The notes under the pieces were generated by a model. It had not been told where the DNA came from, did no database searches, and worked only from the letters and a program-made list of their open reading frames with translations. 64,000 nt of DNA from Pseudomonadota bacterium (GTDB lineage: Bacteria > Pseudomonadota > Alphaproteobacteria > Rhizobiales > Devosiaceae), in NCBI GenBank assembly GCA_023388175.1, contig JAEWGT010000001.1, positions 12,021-76,020 of the forward strand, written 5' to 3'. Shown piece by piece: positions 34,234-42,277 of this stretch. Both the position numbers and the translations under genes were made by a program. Position 1 is the stretch's first letter. Each line of letters opens with the position of its first letter.

Positions 34234-35187
34234 ATGCAGTCCTATCTCGATTTTGAAAAGCCGGTTGCCGATCTTGAAGCCAAGATTGTTGAGCTCAAGT
34301 CGCTGGCCGCCGGCGATCAGGCCGTATCCATCGACGAGGAAGTCAATCGCCTCTCCGCACGTGCTGACGAGGCTCTGGTTGAAATCTACCGCAAGCTGAC
34401 GCCCTGGCAGAAAACCCAGGTGGCGCGCCATCCGCAGCGCCCGCATTTTTCCGACTATGTCCGCACGCTGATCACCGAATGGCAGCCGCTGGCCGGGGAC
34501 CGCAAATTCGGCGAAGACGCTGCCTTGCAGGCTGGTTTCGGCCGCTTCAACGGCGTCCCGGTTGCCATTCTCGGCCAGGAAAAGGGCAATTCCACCGAGA
34601 CGCGCCTCAAGCACAATTTCGGCATGGCCAATCCCGAGGGTTATCGCAAGGCCGTCCGTATCATGGAAATGGCCGACCGCTTTTCCATTCCCGTGCTCTC
34701 CTTCGTCGACACCGCCGGCGCCTATCCCGGCATCGGCGCCGAGGAACGCGGTCAGGCCGAGGCCATTGCCCGCTCCACTGAAAAGGGTCTTGAGCTGGGC
34801 GTGCCAAATCTCGCCATCATCATCGGCGAAGGCGGCTCGGGCGGCGCCATCGCCATCGCCACGGCCAATCGCGTTTTGATGCTCGAAAATTCCATCTATT
34901 CGGTGATTTCGCCCGAGGCCGGCGCGTCGATCCTGTTCCGCGATGCAGGTCGCGCCCAGGACATGGCCACCGCCCAGAAGATCACCGCGCAGGACCTGCT
35001 GGGTTTCGGCGTCATTGACGCCATCATCCCCGAGCCCGCCGGTGGCGCCCATCGTCATCACGGCACGATCATGGATTCCACCCGCGCCGCCATCGACAGG
35101 TTCCTCAAGGATTTCGATGGCAAGTCCCGGCTCGAGACGCGGGAACATCGACGCGAGAAATTCCTCGCCATCGGCACCAATCTCTAG
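34234..35187 (+). CDS. accA: Acetyl-CoA carboxylase carboxyltransferase subunit alpha
   Basis: AccA with AccD transfers the carboxyl group from biotin to acetyl-CoA, giving malonyl-CoA for fatty acid synthesis. The 317-residue protein starts MQSYLDFEKPVADLE and has the crotonase-fold oxyanion regions (GAYPGIGAEERGQAEAIARS, IIGEGGSGGAIAIA, SVISPEAGASILFRD). ATG 34234 is preceded by GGTGG. A TATAAT at 34206-34211 might be its -10 box, but I see no good -35. A strong terminator follows. Confidence 0.97.
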   Translation: MQSYLDFEKPVADLEAKIVELKSLAAGDQAVSIDEEVNRLSARADEALVEIYRKLTPWQKTQVARHPQRPHFSDYVRTLITEWQPLAGDRKFGEDAALQAGFGRFNGVPVAILGQEKGNSTETRLKHNFGMANPEGYRKAVRIMEMADRFSIPVLSFVDTAGAYPGIGAEERGQAEAIARSTEKGLELGVPNLAIIIGEGGSGGAIAIATANRVLMLENSIYSVISPEAGASILFRDAGRAQDMATAQKITAQDLLGFGVIDAIIPEPAGGAHRHHGTIMDSTRAAIDRFLKDFDGKSRLETREHRREKFLAIGTNL

Positions 35188-35213
35188 GGATTGAAATCCA
35201 TGTTCCGACAAAG

Positions 35214-35240
35214 GCCGCCTGTTACTGCAGGCGGCTTTTT
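35214..35240 (+). terminator. Rho-independent terminator of accA
   Basis: An 8-bp stem GCCGCCTG (35214-35221) with CAGGCGGC (35228-35235), a 6-nt loop, and five T followed by GTTTT. It lies 26 bp after the accA stop. Confidence 0.93.
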
Positions 35241-35385
35241 GTTTTCCATCATGTACACACAAGGGCGTGAACACCCCTAACTTCCGGGTAGCTATTGCCG
35301 ATGGTAAAGGCTTCATTCACCGCATTGGGTCATTTTGCGTAAACCACGCCCCAATGGGGCAATTGCAGCGTGTCGGGCCTTTCTC

Positions 35386-36411
35386 GTGTCAGCTTCATTC
35401 TTCCGCCGTCTCGGCGCCTTTGTAATCCTGTGCTGGCTGGCTGTTGGCCTGGCCGCCTGTGCCAGTTTCGTAAAGGGCGGCGACAACCGGCATAATGTGC
35501 CGCTCTCGGGCAGCGCGGTGCAGGGCCTGCGCAATATGGGCTCGTCGCCCGGCGAGGCCATGCTCGTCCGCATCTTCAAGGAAGAAGCAGTCCTTGAAGT
35601 CTGGAAGCGCACCAGCGGCGGGACCTACAAGCTCTTCAAGACCTACGACATCTGCGCCTATTCGGGCGAACTCGGCCCTAAATTCAAGGAAGGCGACCGC
35701 CAGAGCCCCGAAGGTTTCTCGACGATCACGCCGGGCCTGATGCACCCGAAATCGAACTACTATCTCGCCTTCAATACCGGCTTCCCCAACAAGTTCGACC
35801 GCGCCCATGGCCGCACCGGCTCCAACCTGATGGTACATGGCGATTGCTCGTCCAGCGGCTGCTATGCCATGACGGATCAGGGCGTAGCCGAAATCTATGC
35901 GCTGGCCCGCGAGAGCTTCAAGGGCGGCAATACCAGCTTCCAGCTCCAGAGCTTCCCCTTCCGCATGACGGCTGCCAACCTGGCCAGGCATTCCTCCAGC
36001 CCACATCTCGACTTCTGGAAGAACATCAAGACCGGCTATGACTATTTCGAGCTGACCAAGACCCCGCCTGTCTGGGATGTCTGCGAAGGCCGCTATATCT
36101 TCAACCCGGCCAGTTCGGGCCCGCTCAATGCGCTTGGGCCCTGCCCGCCCACCATCCCCAATGCGGCGCTGACGGCCAAGCAGCAGGCCGACGACGCGGC
36201 CCTGGCCAGCCAGGCGGCGGCCGTTCAGAAAGCGGCCGAGCGCAAGGCCGCCGAGGACGCGGCAGTCAAGGAACGCACACAGGCGGTGAACGGCTTCTTC
36301 AGCGGCATAGGCAGCATGTTCGGCAGCAACGCAGCTCAGGACCCTGCCACCGCCCCGGTGACCACGGGTAATCCGGCGAGCCTGCCCACACCGGCGACGC
36401 AGCGCCCCTGA
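35386..36411 (+). CDS. L,D-transpeptidase (YkuD/YafK-type) lipoprotein
   Basis: The predicted 341-residue product has a lipoprotein signal with lipobox LAAC (Cys25) and a YkuD domain of the YafK/DpaA type. The active site is His151 and Cys159 in MVHGDCSSSGCYAM, with supporting motifs DICAYSGELGPKFKEGDRQ and GFPNKFDRAHGRTGS. Such enzymes form or cut L,D-bonds in peptidoglycan or detach anchored lipoproteins. The C-terminal 90 residues are Ala/Lys/Glu-rich and probably a linker. The start is a GTG at 35386 chosen because it begins the signal sequence; a TTG at 35335 in the same frame is possible. Confidence 0.85.
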   Translation: MSASFFRRLGAFVILCWLAVGLAACASFVKGGDNRHNVPLSGSAVQGLRNMGSSPGEAMLVRIFKEEAVLEVWKRTSGGTYKLFKTYDICAYSGELGPKFKEGDRQSPEGFSTITPGLMHPKSNYYLAFNTGFPNKFDRAHGRTGSNLMVHGDCSSSGCYAMTDQGVAEIYALARESFKGGNTSFQLQSFPFRMTAANLARHSSSPHLDFWKNIKTGYDYFELTKTPPVWDVCEGRYIFNPASSGPLNALGPCPPTIPNAALTAKQQADDAALASQAAAVQKAAERKAAEDAAVKERTQAVNGFFSGIGSMFGSNAAQDPATAPVTTGNPASLPTPATQRP

Positions 36412-36487
36412 GACCTGGCCTTAGGGACGCGACAGCGGCGAAGCACTGACATAGTCTCAGGTCCAAGTTCGGCCCCAGTTTGATGAG

Positions 36488-37168
36488 ATGGCCGGCGCGC
36501 GGCACAAGCGGAGACGTCCGGTGGACCAGACCGAACCAAATCGTTCATCACAGGGGTCCAGGATCGATCTGACGCCTGAAATGCGCCCCCTTTCGGGCCG
36601 GGAACGGGAGCCTGTTGCCCCACCTCACCGCCACTCGAAATGGCCCTTGATCCTCGGCATTTTAGGCTTCGTGTCCGGCCTGGCCGGCCTCGGCGCAGCC
36701 GCCTGGATCTACACCCAGGGACAGGCCGAAACCCGCCGCATCGCCTCGGAAATCGCGCAGTTGCGCGTCAGTCTCGATCTGTATGCACGCAACGGAAACG
36801 CGCTGGAATCCGGCGCTAACGGCTTGGAAGATCTGGAAAATCGCCTAGCCGCTCTTGAGCGGATCGCAGACGTCGGCGCCACGCCCGCCTCCGCTGCAAG
36901 CCCCGCGCCGGCTGCCACCGCCAACGAGGATTGCCTGCCTCCGGGCATGCGCATTCTCGTCGCCGAGGGCGACAGCTACCCGATTTGCGAACAGTCCGCC
37001 GTGGTCAATGTCGCGCAGGTCGCCAATGGCTATGTCGTGCTGCTCGACGGCACCACCATAGCCTCCGGCGGCTCGATCCTGCTGGCCGGCACCCCCTGCA
37101 CCATCGGCGTAACCTCCGGTGGTGACGAGGGGTTGACCGGCTATGCGGAAATCCGCGTCACCTGCTGA
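36488..37168 (+). CDS. Single-pass membrane protein of unknown function
   Basis: A 226-residue bitopic protein: a basic/proline-rich cytoplasmic segment (about 1-50), one membrane helix (WPLILGILGFVSGLAGLGAA, about 52-75), a predicted coiled-coil stretch (ETRRIASEIAQLRVSLDLYA to about 125), an Ala/Pro linker, and a C-terminal globular part with three cysteines. I do not recognise a family. It lies 76 bp after the L,D-transpeptidase gene on the same strand and ends 3 bp before the convergent parvulin gene. An envelope role is a guess from context only. Confidence 0.75.
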   Translation: MAGARHKRRRPVDQTEPNRSSQGSRIDLTPEMRPLSGREREPVAPPHRHSKWPLILGILGFVSGLAGLGAAAWIYTQGQAETRRIASEIAQLRVSLDLYARNGNALESGANGLEDLENRLAALERIADVGATPASAASPAPAATANEDCLPPGMRILVAEGDSYPICEQSAVVNVAQVANGYVVLLDGTTIASGGSILLAGTPCTIGVTSGGDEGLTGYAEIRVTC

Positions 37169-37171
37169 GGC

Positions 37172-38065
37172 TTATTCAGCTGCCGCTTCGGCTTCTTCGG
37201 CCTCCTGCGCGTCAAATGACGCCTTGAGCTCGGGATCCTCGATATTGATCTCAACCCCAGCCATCAGCTCGTCGACCTTCTCGGTGAAGGAGCGCATCAG
37301 CAACTGGTTCTGGATCTGGGAGGCCACCTGCTCGAAGCTGGGCGGCGCGGATTTGCGCTTTTCCGCCAGCTTGATGATATGCCAGCCGAACTGGGACTGG
37401 ATCGGCGCGGAAACATCGCCCGGATTTGCCAGGGCAAAGGCGGCTTCCTCAAAGGGCTGCACCATCATGCCGCGCCCGAAAAATCCAAGATCACCGCCAT
37501 TGGCAGCGCCGGGATCAATGGAATTTTCGCGGGCCAGCGTGGCGAAATCTGCTCCGCCATCCAGTTCGGCCTTGAGTTCGTTGGCTTTCGTCTCATCCTC
37601 GACCAGAATATGGCTGGCGCGGACCTCATCCTCGGCTTCAAACTGCTGGCCAAAGGCCTCATATTCGGCGCGAGCCGCTTCTTCCGTCACCGCGCTTGCA
37701 ATGGCCTCGTTGAAATAGGCCCGGCGCAGCGCGCGTTCTTCAAGATATTTCTGGCGCTGGGCGAAAATCTCGGTCTGATCCATCCCCGCATCTCGCGCGG
37801 CCTTGGACATGACCTTCATGTCGATCAGGATGCGCACGAGGAAGGCGCGACGCTCCTCCGGCGGCATTTGCGCCAGATCCTGAGCCATGTCTTCGGCGGC
37901 AAAGGCCAGGTCGGCCTCGGTAATCACATCGCCGCCCACCGTTGCAACGACAGCATTCGGATCGGCGACGATCGCGTCCTGCGCCAGAACGCTGCCGGTG
38001 GAAAGGGTCGCGATGAGGGCGACGAAGCTGACGGCGCGCATCAGGCGCAGGCTGGATTTCCGCAT
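37172..38065 (-). CDS. Periplasmic peptidyl-prolyl cis-trans isomerase, parvulin type
   Basis: A 297-residue secreted foldase: signal peptide ending GSVLAQDA, a SurA/PrsA-like helical N-terminal domain, and a parvulin domain (about 140-240) with RASHILVEDET, GADFATLARENSID, GGDLGFFGRGMMV and FGWHIIKL. The C-terminus is acidic and Ala/Glu-rich. It should help fold exported proteins. The gene is divergent from secA, a pairing that makes functional sense and is conserved in the order. The ATG follows AGGAG at a slightly long spacing. Confidence 0.92.
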   Translation of the reverse strand: MRKSSLRLMRAVSFVALIATLSTGSVLAQDAIVADPNAVVATVGGDVITEADLAFAAEDMAQDLAQMPPEERRAFLVRILIDMKVMSKAARDAGMDQTEIFAQRQKYLEERALRRAYFNEAIASAVTEEAARAEYEAFGQQFEAEDEVRASHILVEDETKANELKAELDGGADFATLARENSIDPGAANGGDLGFFGRGMMVQPFEEAAFALANPGDVSAPIQSQFGWHIIKLAEKRKSAPPSFEQVASQIQNQLLMRSFTEKVDELMAGVEINIEDPELKASFDAQEAEEAEAAAE

Positions 38066-38472
38066 GGCGTTGTATTTCTCCTGAGCCGGATCACCTTGCC
38101 CGGCATGGTCAATAATTGTGTCGTGCTTCGCGCTCGCACGGCAGAAAGGCCAAATTGTGCCGGAAGGCAGACGATTACCTCGTCTTCACGTGTGCCTGAT
38201 ATGCCCGGAAAACTTGAGGCGGACCTTGGTGTGGCCGATTTCGCATACGTTGACAATAGAAGACCCCACTCTTACATCTCACCCGCTTTTCCAGAGCATG
38301 GACCGCTGCCGCGCAGGATAAACGTGCGGTGGACATGCGACACGAGACACATTCGGAAACCCTGAGGGTTTACCAACGTTGTAGCGAGGCGGAATGGGCT
38401 GGCAGACGCAGCCAGAAACTGACGCGCCGCCCGATCCACCGCCTGCCGCCGACATAAAAAGGACTGCAAAAC
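38066..38472. other. Divergent intergenic region between parvulin gene and secA
   Basis: No gene is seen in these 407 bases. They hold the parvulin gene's leader on the left and a good promoter candidate for secA (38250-38277), leaving a secA leader of roughly 190 nt. I found no stable hairpin with a T-run and no secM-like arrest peptide frame. Confidence 0.4.
38250..38277 (+). promoter_or_regulatory. Candidate promoter of secA
   Basis: TTGACA (38250-38255, a perfect -35) and TTACAT (38272-38277) are separated by 16 bp. It points towards secA and implies a leader of about 190 nt. Confidence 0.5.
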
Positions 38473-41169
38473 ATGGCACTTGCTGCGCTTGCCCGAAAAA
38501 TCTTCGGGTCACCCTCCGATAGGCAGGTCAAGCAGTATCAGGGCAAGGTGGCGGCGATTAACGCGCTCGAGCCCGAACTGGCAAAACTGAGCGATGATGC
38601 GCTCAAGGCCCGCACGGGTGAATTCAAGGCCCACCTGGAAAAGGGCGGCAAGCTGGACGATCTCATCGTGCCGGCCTTTGCCACGGTGCGCGAAGCATCC
38701 AAGCGCGTGCTGGGCATGCGTCACTTCGACACCCAGTTGATCGGCGGCATGGTGATGAACGACCGTTCCATTGCCGAAATGCGCACCGGTGAAGGCAAGA
38801 CGCTCGTTGCAACCCTGCCCATGTATCTCAATGCCCTCACCGGCAAGGGCGCGCATCTGGTGACCGTCAACGACTACCTCGTGCGCCGCGACGCACAGTG
38901 GATGGGCCAGATCTACGGTTTCCTCGGCCTGACGACCGGCATCATCGTGCCCGGCATCAACGATGCTGATCGCAAGGCCGCTTACGAATGCGACATTACC
39001 TACGGCACCAATAACGAGCTCGGCTTCGACTATCTGCGCGACAACATGAAATATACCCGCGCCCAGATGGTGCAGCGCGGGCACGAATTCGCCATTGTCG
39101 ACGAAGTGGACTCCATCCTTATCGACGAAGCGCGGACCCCATTGATCATTTCCGGCCCCGCCGAGGACCGCTCCGACCTCTATATCAAGATCGACGGCCT
39201 CATGCCGATGATCGAAGAGGGCGACTTCGAGATCGAGGAAAAGCACCGCTCGGCCACCTTTACCGATCAGGGCGTGGAAAAGCTTGAAGCCGCTCTCGCT
39301 GATGCCGGGCTGCTCAAGGGCGGCTCCATGTATGACGTCGAAAACGTCATTCTGGTCCACCATGCCAATTCCGCCCTGCGGGCACACAAGCTGTTCCGCA
39401 AGGACAAGGACTATATCGTCCGCAATGACGAAGTGGTCATCATCGACGAATTCTCCGGCCGCATGATGCCGGGCCGCCGGTACTCGGAAGGCCTGCACCA
39501 GGCTCTGGAGGCCAAGGAACGGGTCAAGATCCAGCCCGAGAACCAGACACTGGCCTCGATCACCTTCCAGAACTATTTCCGCCTTTACAAAAAGCTTGCC
39601 GGCATGACCGGTACGGCAGCGACCGAAGCCGAAGAGTTCGGCGATATCTACGGTCTGGGCGTCACCACCGTGCCGACCAACCTGCCGGTCCAGCGTATCG
39701 ACGAAGACGATGCCATCTATCGCACGGCGGCTGAAAAGTTCGACGCCATCGCCGATCTGATCAAGGAATGCCAGGACCGCGGCCAGCCCGTGCTTGTCGG
39801 CACGACCTCGATCGAAAAATCCGAAATGCTCGCCGACATCCTGCGCACCAAGAATGTCGGGCACATGAACGTGCTCAATGCCCGTCACCACGAGCAGGAA
39901 GCCTTTATCGTCGCCGATGCTGGCCTGCCTGGCGCTATCACCATCGCCACCAACATGGCCGGTCGCGGTACCGACATTCAGCTCGGCGGCAATCTGGAAA
40001 TGCGCATCCAGAAAGAGGCAGAAGGCCTTGAAGGGGAAGCGCGCGAGGCCAAGATCGCCGAGATCAAGGCCAAGATCGCCGAAGACAAGCAGAAGGCGCT
40101 TGCCGCTGGTGGTCTCATGGTGATCGGCACAGAGCGGCATGAGAGCCGCCGCATCGACAACCAGCTGCGCGGCCGTTCGGGCCGTCAGGGCGATCCGGGA
40201 CACTCGAAATTCTTCCTCTCGCTTCAGGACGACCTGATGCGCATCTTCCCCATCGAGAGCATGGATTCCATGCTCGGCAAGCTGGGGCTGGAACAGGGTG
40301 AGAGCATCACCCACCCCTGGGTCACCAAGGCCATCGAGCGCGCTCAGGGCAAGGTGGAATCGCGCAACTTCGACATCCGCAAGAACATCCTCAAATACGA
40401 CGACGTGATGAATGATCAGCGCAAGGTGATCTTCGAGCAGCGTCTCGAATTCATGGATGCCGACGACGTCAGCGAAACCATCACAGAGATGCGTCATGGC
40501 GTGGTCGAGAATGTCGTGTCCAAGGCCATTCCGCCCCGTTCCTACCCCGAACAGTGGAATACCGAACAGCTTCAGGCCGCCGCCAAGACCTATCTCAATA
40601 TCGATATTCCCGCCGCCGAATGGGCTGCCGAGGAAGGCATTGATGCCGAAGTGGTGGAAGACCGTATCCGCGACGCCTCAGACGCCCTGATTGCCGCCAA
40701 GGAAGAAAAATACTCGGCTAACATCATGCGCCAGGTGGAAAAGTCCATCCTGCTGCAATCGGTGGATGGGCTCTGGCGCGAGCATCTGGTCATGCTCGAC
40801 CATCTGTCCAAGGTCGTGGGCTGGCGCGGTATCGCCCAGCGCGATCCGCTCAACGAATATAAGCAGGAAGCCTATGAGCTGTTCCAGGCCCTCCTTGCCA
40901 ATCTGCGCGAGCTGGTGACCACCCAGCTCAGCCATATCGAACTGCAGATCCGCCAGCCCGAACCCCCGTCGGCGCCGGACATGTCCCGCCTGACGACGAG
41001 CCATATCGACCCGGCCACCGGAGAAAACGACGCCGAAGGCGAGACCGTCGCCAGCCCTGACGGCCTGCCTCCGGTCGACCCGAAATTGCTGGTGGGTGTT
41101 TCCCGCAACGCCCCCTGCCCCTGCGGTTCAGGCAAGAAGTTCAAGCATTGCCACGGCGCTTTCGCCTGA
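38473..41169 (+). CDS. secA: Preprotein translocase ATPase SecA
   Basis: SecA drives export of unfolded preproteins through SecYEG. The 898-residue protein has Walker A MRTGEGKT (103-110), Walker B VDEVDSILIDEARTP, the preprotein-binding region, helicase motif QLRGRSGRQGDPG, and a C-terminal zinc site with Cys882, Cys884, Cys893 and His894 (CPCGSGKKFKHCHG) that binds SecB and lipids. Length and order of domains are standard. It faces the parvulin gene and has a strong terminator that reaches into the end of tetR. Confidence 0.98.
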   Translation: MALAALARKIFGSPSDRQVKQYQGKVAAINALEPELAKLSDDALKARTGEFKAHLEKGGKLDDLIVPAFATVREASKRVLGMRHFDTQLIGGMVMNDRSIAEMRTGEGKTLVATLPMYLNALTGKGAHLVTVNDYLVRRDAQWMGQIYGFLGLTTGIIVPGINDADRKAAYECDITYGTNNELGFDYLRDNMKYTRAQMVQRGHEFAIVDEVDSILIDEARTPLIISGPAEDRSDLYIKIDGLMPMIEEGDFEIEEKHRSATFTDQGVEKLEAALADAGLLKGGSMYDVENVILVHHANSALRAHKLFRKDKDYIVRNDEVVIIDEFSGRMMPGRRYSEGLHQALEAKERVKIQPENQTLASITFQNYFRLYKKLAGMTGTAATEAEEFGDIYGLGVTTVPTNLPVQRIDEDDAIYRTAAEKFDAIADLIKECQDRGQPVLVGTTSIEKSEMLADILRTKNVGHMNVLNARHHEQEAFIVADAGLPGAITIATNMAGRGTDIQLGGNLEMRIQKEAEGLEGEAREAKIAEIKAKIAEDKQKALAAGGLMVIGTERHESRRIDNQLRGRSGRQGDPGHSKFFLSLQDDLMRIFPIESMDSMLGKLGLEQGESITHPWVTKAIERAQGKVESRNFDIRKNILKYDDVMNDQRKVIFEQRLEFMDADDVSETITEMRHGVVENVVSKAIPPRSYPEQWNTEQLQAAAKTYLNIDIPAAEWAAEEGIDAEVVEDRIRDASDALIAAKEEKYSANIMRQVEKSILLQSVDGLWREHLVMLDHLSKVVGWRGIAQRDPLNEYKQEAYELFQALLANLRELVTTQLSHIELQIRQPEPPSAPDMSRLTTSHIDPATGENDAEGETVASPDGLPPVDPKLLVGVSRNAPCPCGSGKKFKHCHGAFA

Positions 41170-41190
41170 TCGGCACTACCAGGAAATGAC

Positions 41191-41218
41191 AAGGGCGGCT
41201 CAAGGGCCGCCCTTTTTT
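41191..41218 (+). terminator. Rho-independent terminator of secA, overlapping the tetR 3' end
   Basis: A 9-bp stem AAGGGCGGC (41191-41199) with GCCGCCCTT (41206-41214), a 6-nt loop and six T. The right half lies inside the last codons of the convergent tetR gene, whose stop is at 41200-41202. Confidence 0.9.
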
Positions 41219-41850
41219 ATTCTTGTTGCGCCCTGCTGGGGCTTATAGCCCACAACACCCTTCAGGATCGTATCGACCACGCTGTCGATCTGCCCCGCGG
41301 CCGCGTCCAGATGCCCGAGCAGCAATTGATGCCAGGCATAGGATACGACGAGGTCGATGATCAGCATGGCATCGGTGTCATCGGGCACCTCGCCTCTGGC
41401 CTTGGCCTTGTCGATCATGTGTACGGCAATGCTCTTCCGGTCGGCCTGATAGGCCTGCAATGCCGCGGCTGCGTCGGCGTCGTTCTGGGCTTCGGAAATC
41501 ACGGCGCGATAGACCAGCCCGCAAAGGCTGCCGCGCCAGAAGCCGATCAATTGATTATCCAGAAAACCAATAAGGTCACCGCGCAACGTGCCGCTGTCGA
41601 CGAAAGTCCGCGCATTCTTGAAGCGCTTGTAAACGTCCAGCATCAGCGCGGTGCGATTGGGCCACCAGCGGTAAATGGTCGGCTTGCCCGCCCGCGCCCG
41701 CCGGGCCACGGCTTCGACGGAGAAGCCGGACAATCCGTTCTCCTCTAGCACGGCTTCTGCAGCGTCCAGTATCGCTTCCTGGCTCGCCGGATTGCGTCGC
41801 GCGCCAATGGACCGCCGGCTGTTCTGCTCTGTTTCGGCATCTGTGCTCAT
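41200..41850 (-). CDS. TetR-family transcriptional regulator
   Basis: A 216-residue repressor. The helix-turn-helix domain is at about residues 22-68: ILDAAEAVLEENGLSGFSVE, then ARRARAGKPTIYRWWPNRTAL with the family recognition-helix end TIYRWW. The C-terminal ligand domain is TetR_C-like and unspecific. The gene is divergent from the DUF2798-BCCT genes, and the 99-bp gap contains two matching operators (41892-41934) that overlap a promoter, so it most likely controls both directions. Its last codons are embedded in the secA terminator. Confidence 0.93.
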   Translation of the reverse strand: MSTDAETEQNSRRSIGARRNPASQEAILDAAEAVLEENGLSGFSVEAVARRARAGKPTIYRWWPNRTALMLDVYKRFKNARTFVDSGTLRGDLIGFLDNQLIGFWRGSLCGLVYRAVISEAQNDADAAAALQAYQADRKSIAVHMIDKAKARGEVPDDTDAMLIIDLVVSYAWHQLLLGHLDAAAGQIDSVVDTILKGVVGYKPQQGATRIKKGGP

Positions 41851-41888
41851 GACCTCTATATGGCGGACAAAAGGTCCAAAGAAAAGAG

Positions 41889-41934
41889 TTGAACGAAACG
41901 GATCGTTTCGTTATATATCGAAACGATCCGTTTC
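41889..41934 (+). promoter_or_regulatory. Promoter with twin TetR operators
   Basis: A promoter, TTGAAC (41889-41894), 17 bp, TATATA (41912-41917), faces the DUF2798 gene. Operator 1, GAAACGGATCGTTTC (41895-41909, extended arms 41892-41912), fills its spacer. Operator 2, GAAACGATCCGTTTC (41920-41934), covers the expected transcription start. Each is palindromic, and each is the reverse complement of the other, giving a large inverted repeat across the -10 box. Confidence 0.8.
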
Positions 41935-41949
41935 TATGGAGAGCATTGA

Positions 41950-42180
41950 ATGTCCATTCCTGCACGCCTGCGCATGACCTTGGTGATGACGTTTGCAGTT
42001 TATCCCGTCGTCACTCTCTATCTCTACATCCTGATGCCACTGACCGATGGCTGGACCATCTGGCAGCGCAGCCTGGTTCTTGTGCCGATGATGGCCGCCA
42101 CAATCGTCCTGGCAGTCGTACCCCTCGTCACCCGCCACTTCGGTGCTTTCATAGCAGGCAGGAAGCTTGCGGCGACTTAA
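41950..42180 (+). CDS. Small two-helix membrane protein, DUF2798-like
   Basis: A 76-residue protein with two hydrophobic helices (about 9-29 and 42-62) linked by a short polar turn, close to the DUF2798 family of unknown function. ATG 41950 follows GGAGAGC at good spacing. It is the first gene under the twin-operator promoter and is likely repressed by the divergent TetR protein. DUF2798 genes beside TetR regulators recur in proteobacteria, which suggests a local regulator-target pair. What the protein does is not known. Confidence 0.8.
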   Translation: MSIPARLRMTLVMTFAVYPVVTLYLYILMPLTDGWTIWQRSLVLVPMMAATIVLAVVPLVTRHFGAFIAGRKLAAT

Positions 42181-42277
42181 CTTATGTTGGGAACCAAGTC
42201 CGCGCCTTCCGACTTAGCATTTTGGCGGTGTTTTGCCGGCAGTAACCGGCAGCCAAAAGCGTCAGGAAATAGCGTCC

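Noticed and set aside
38509..40497. A 662-codon minus-strand open frame antisense to secA
   Set aside because: It is the mirror of conserved SecA codons; no protein family is recognisable.
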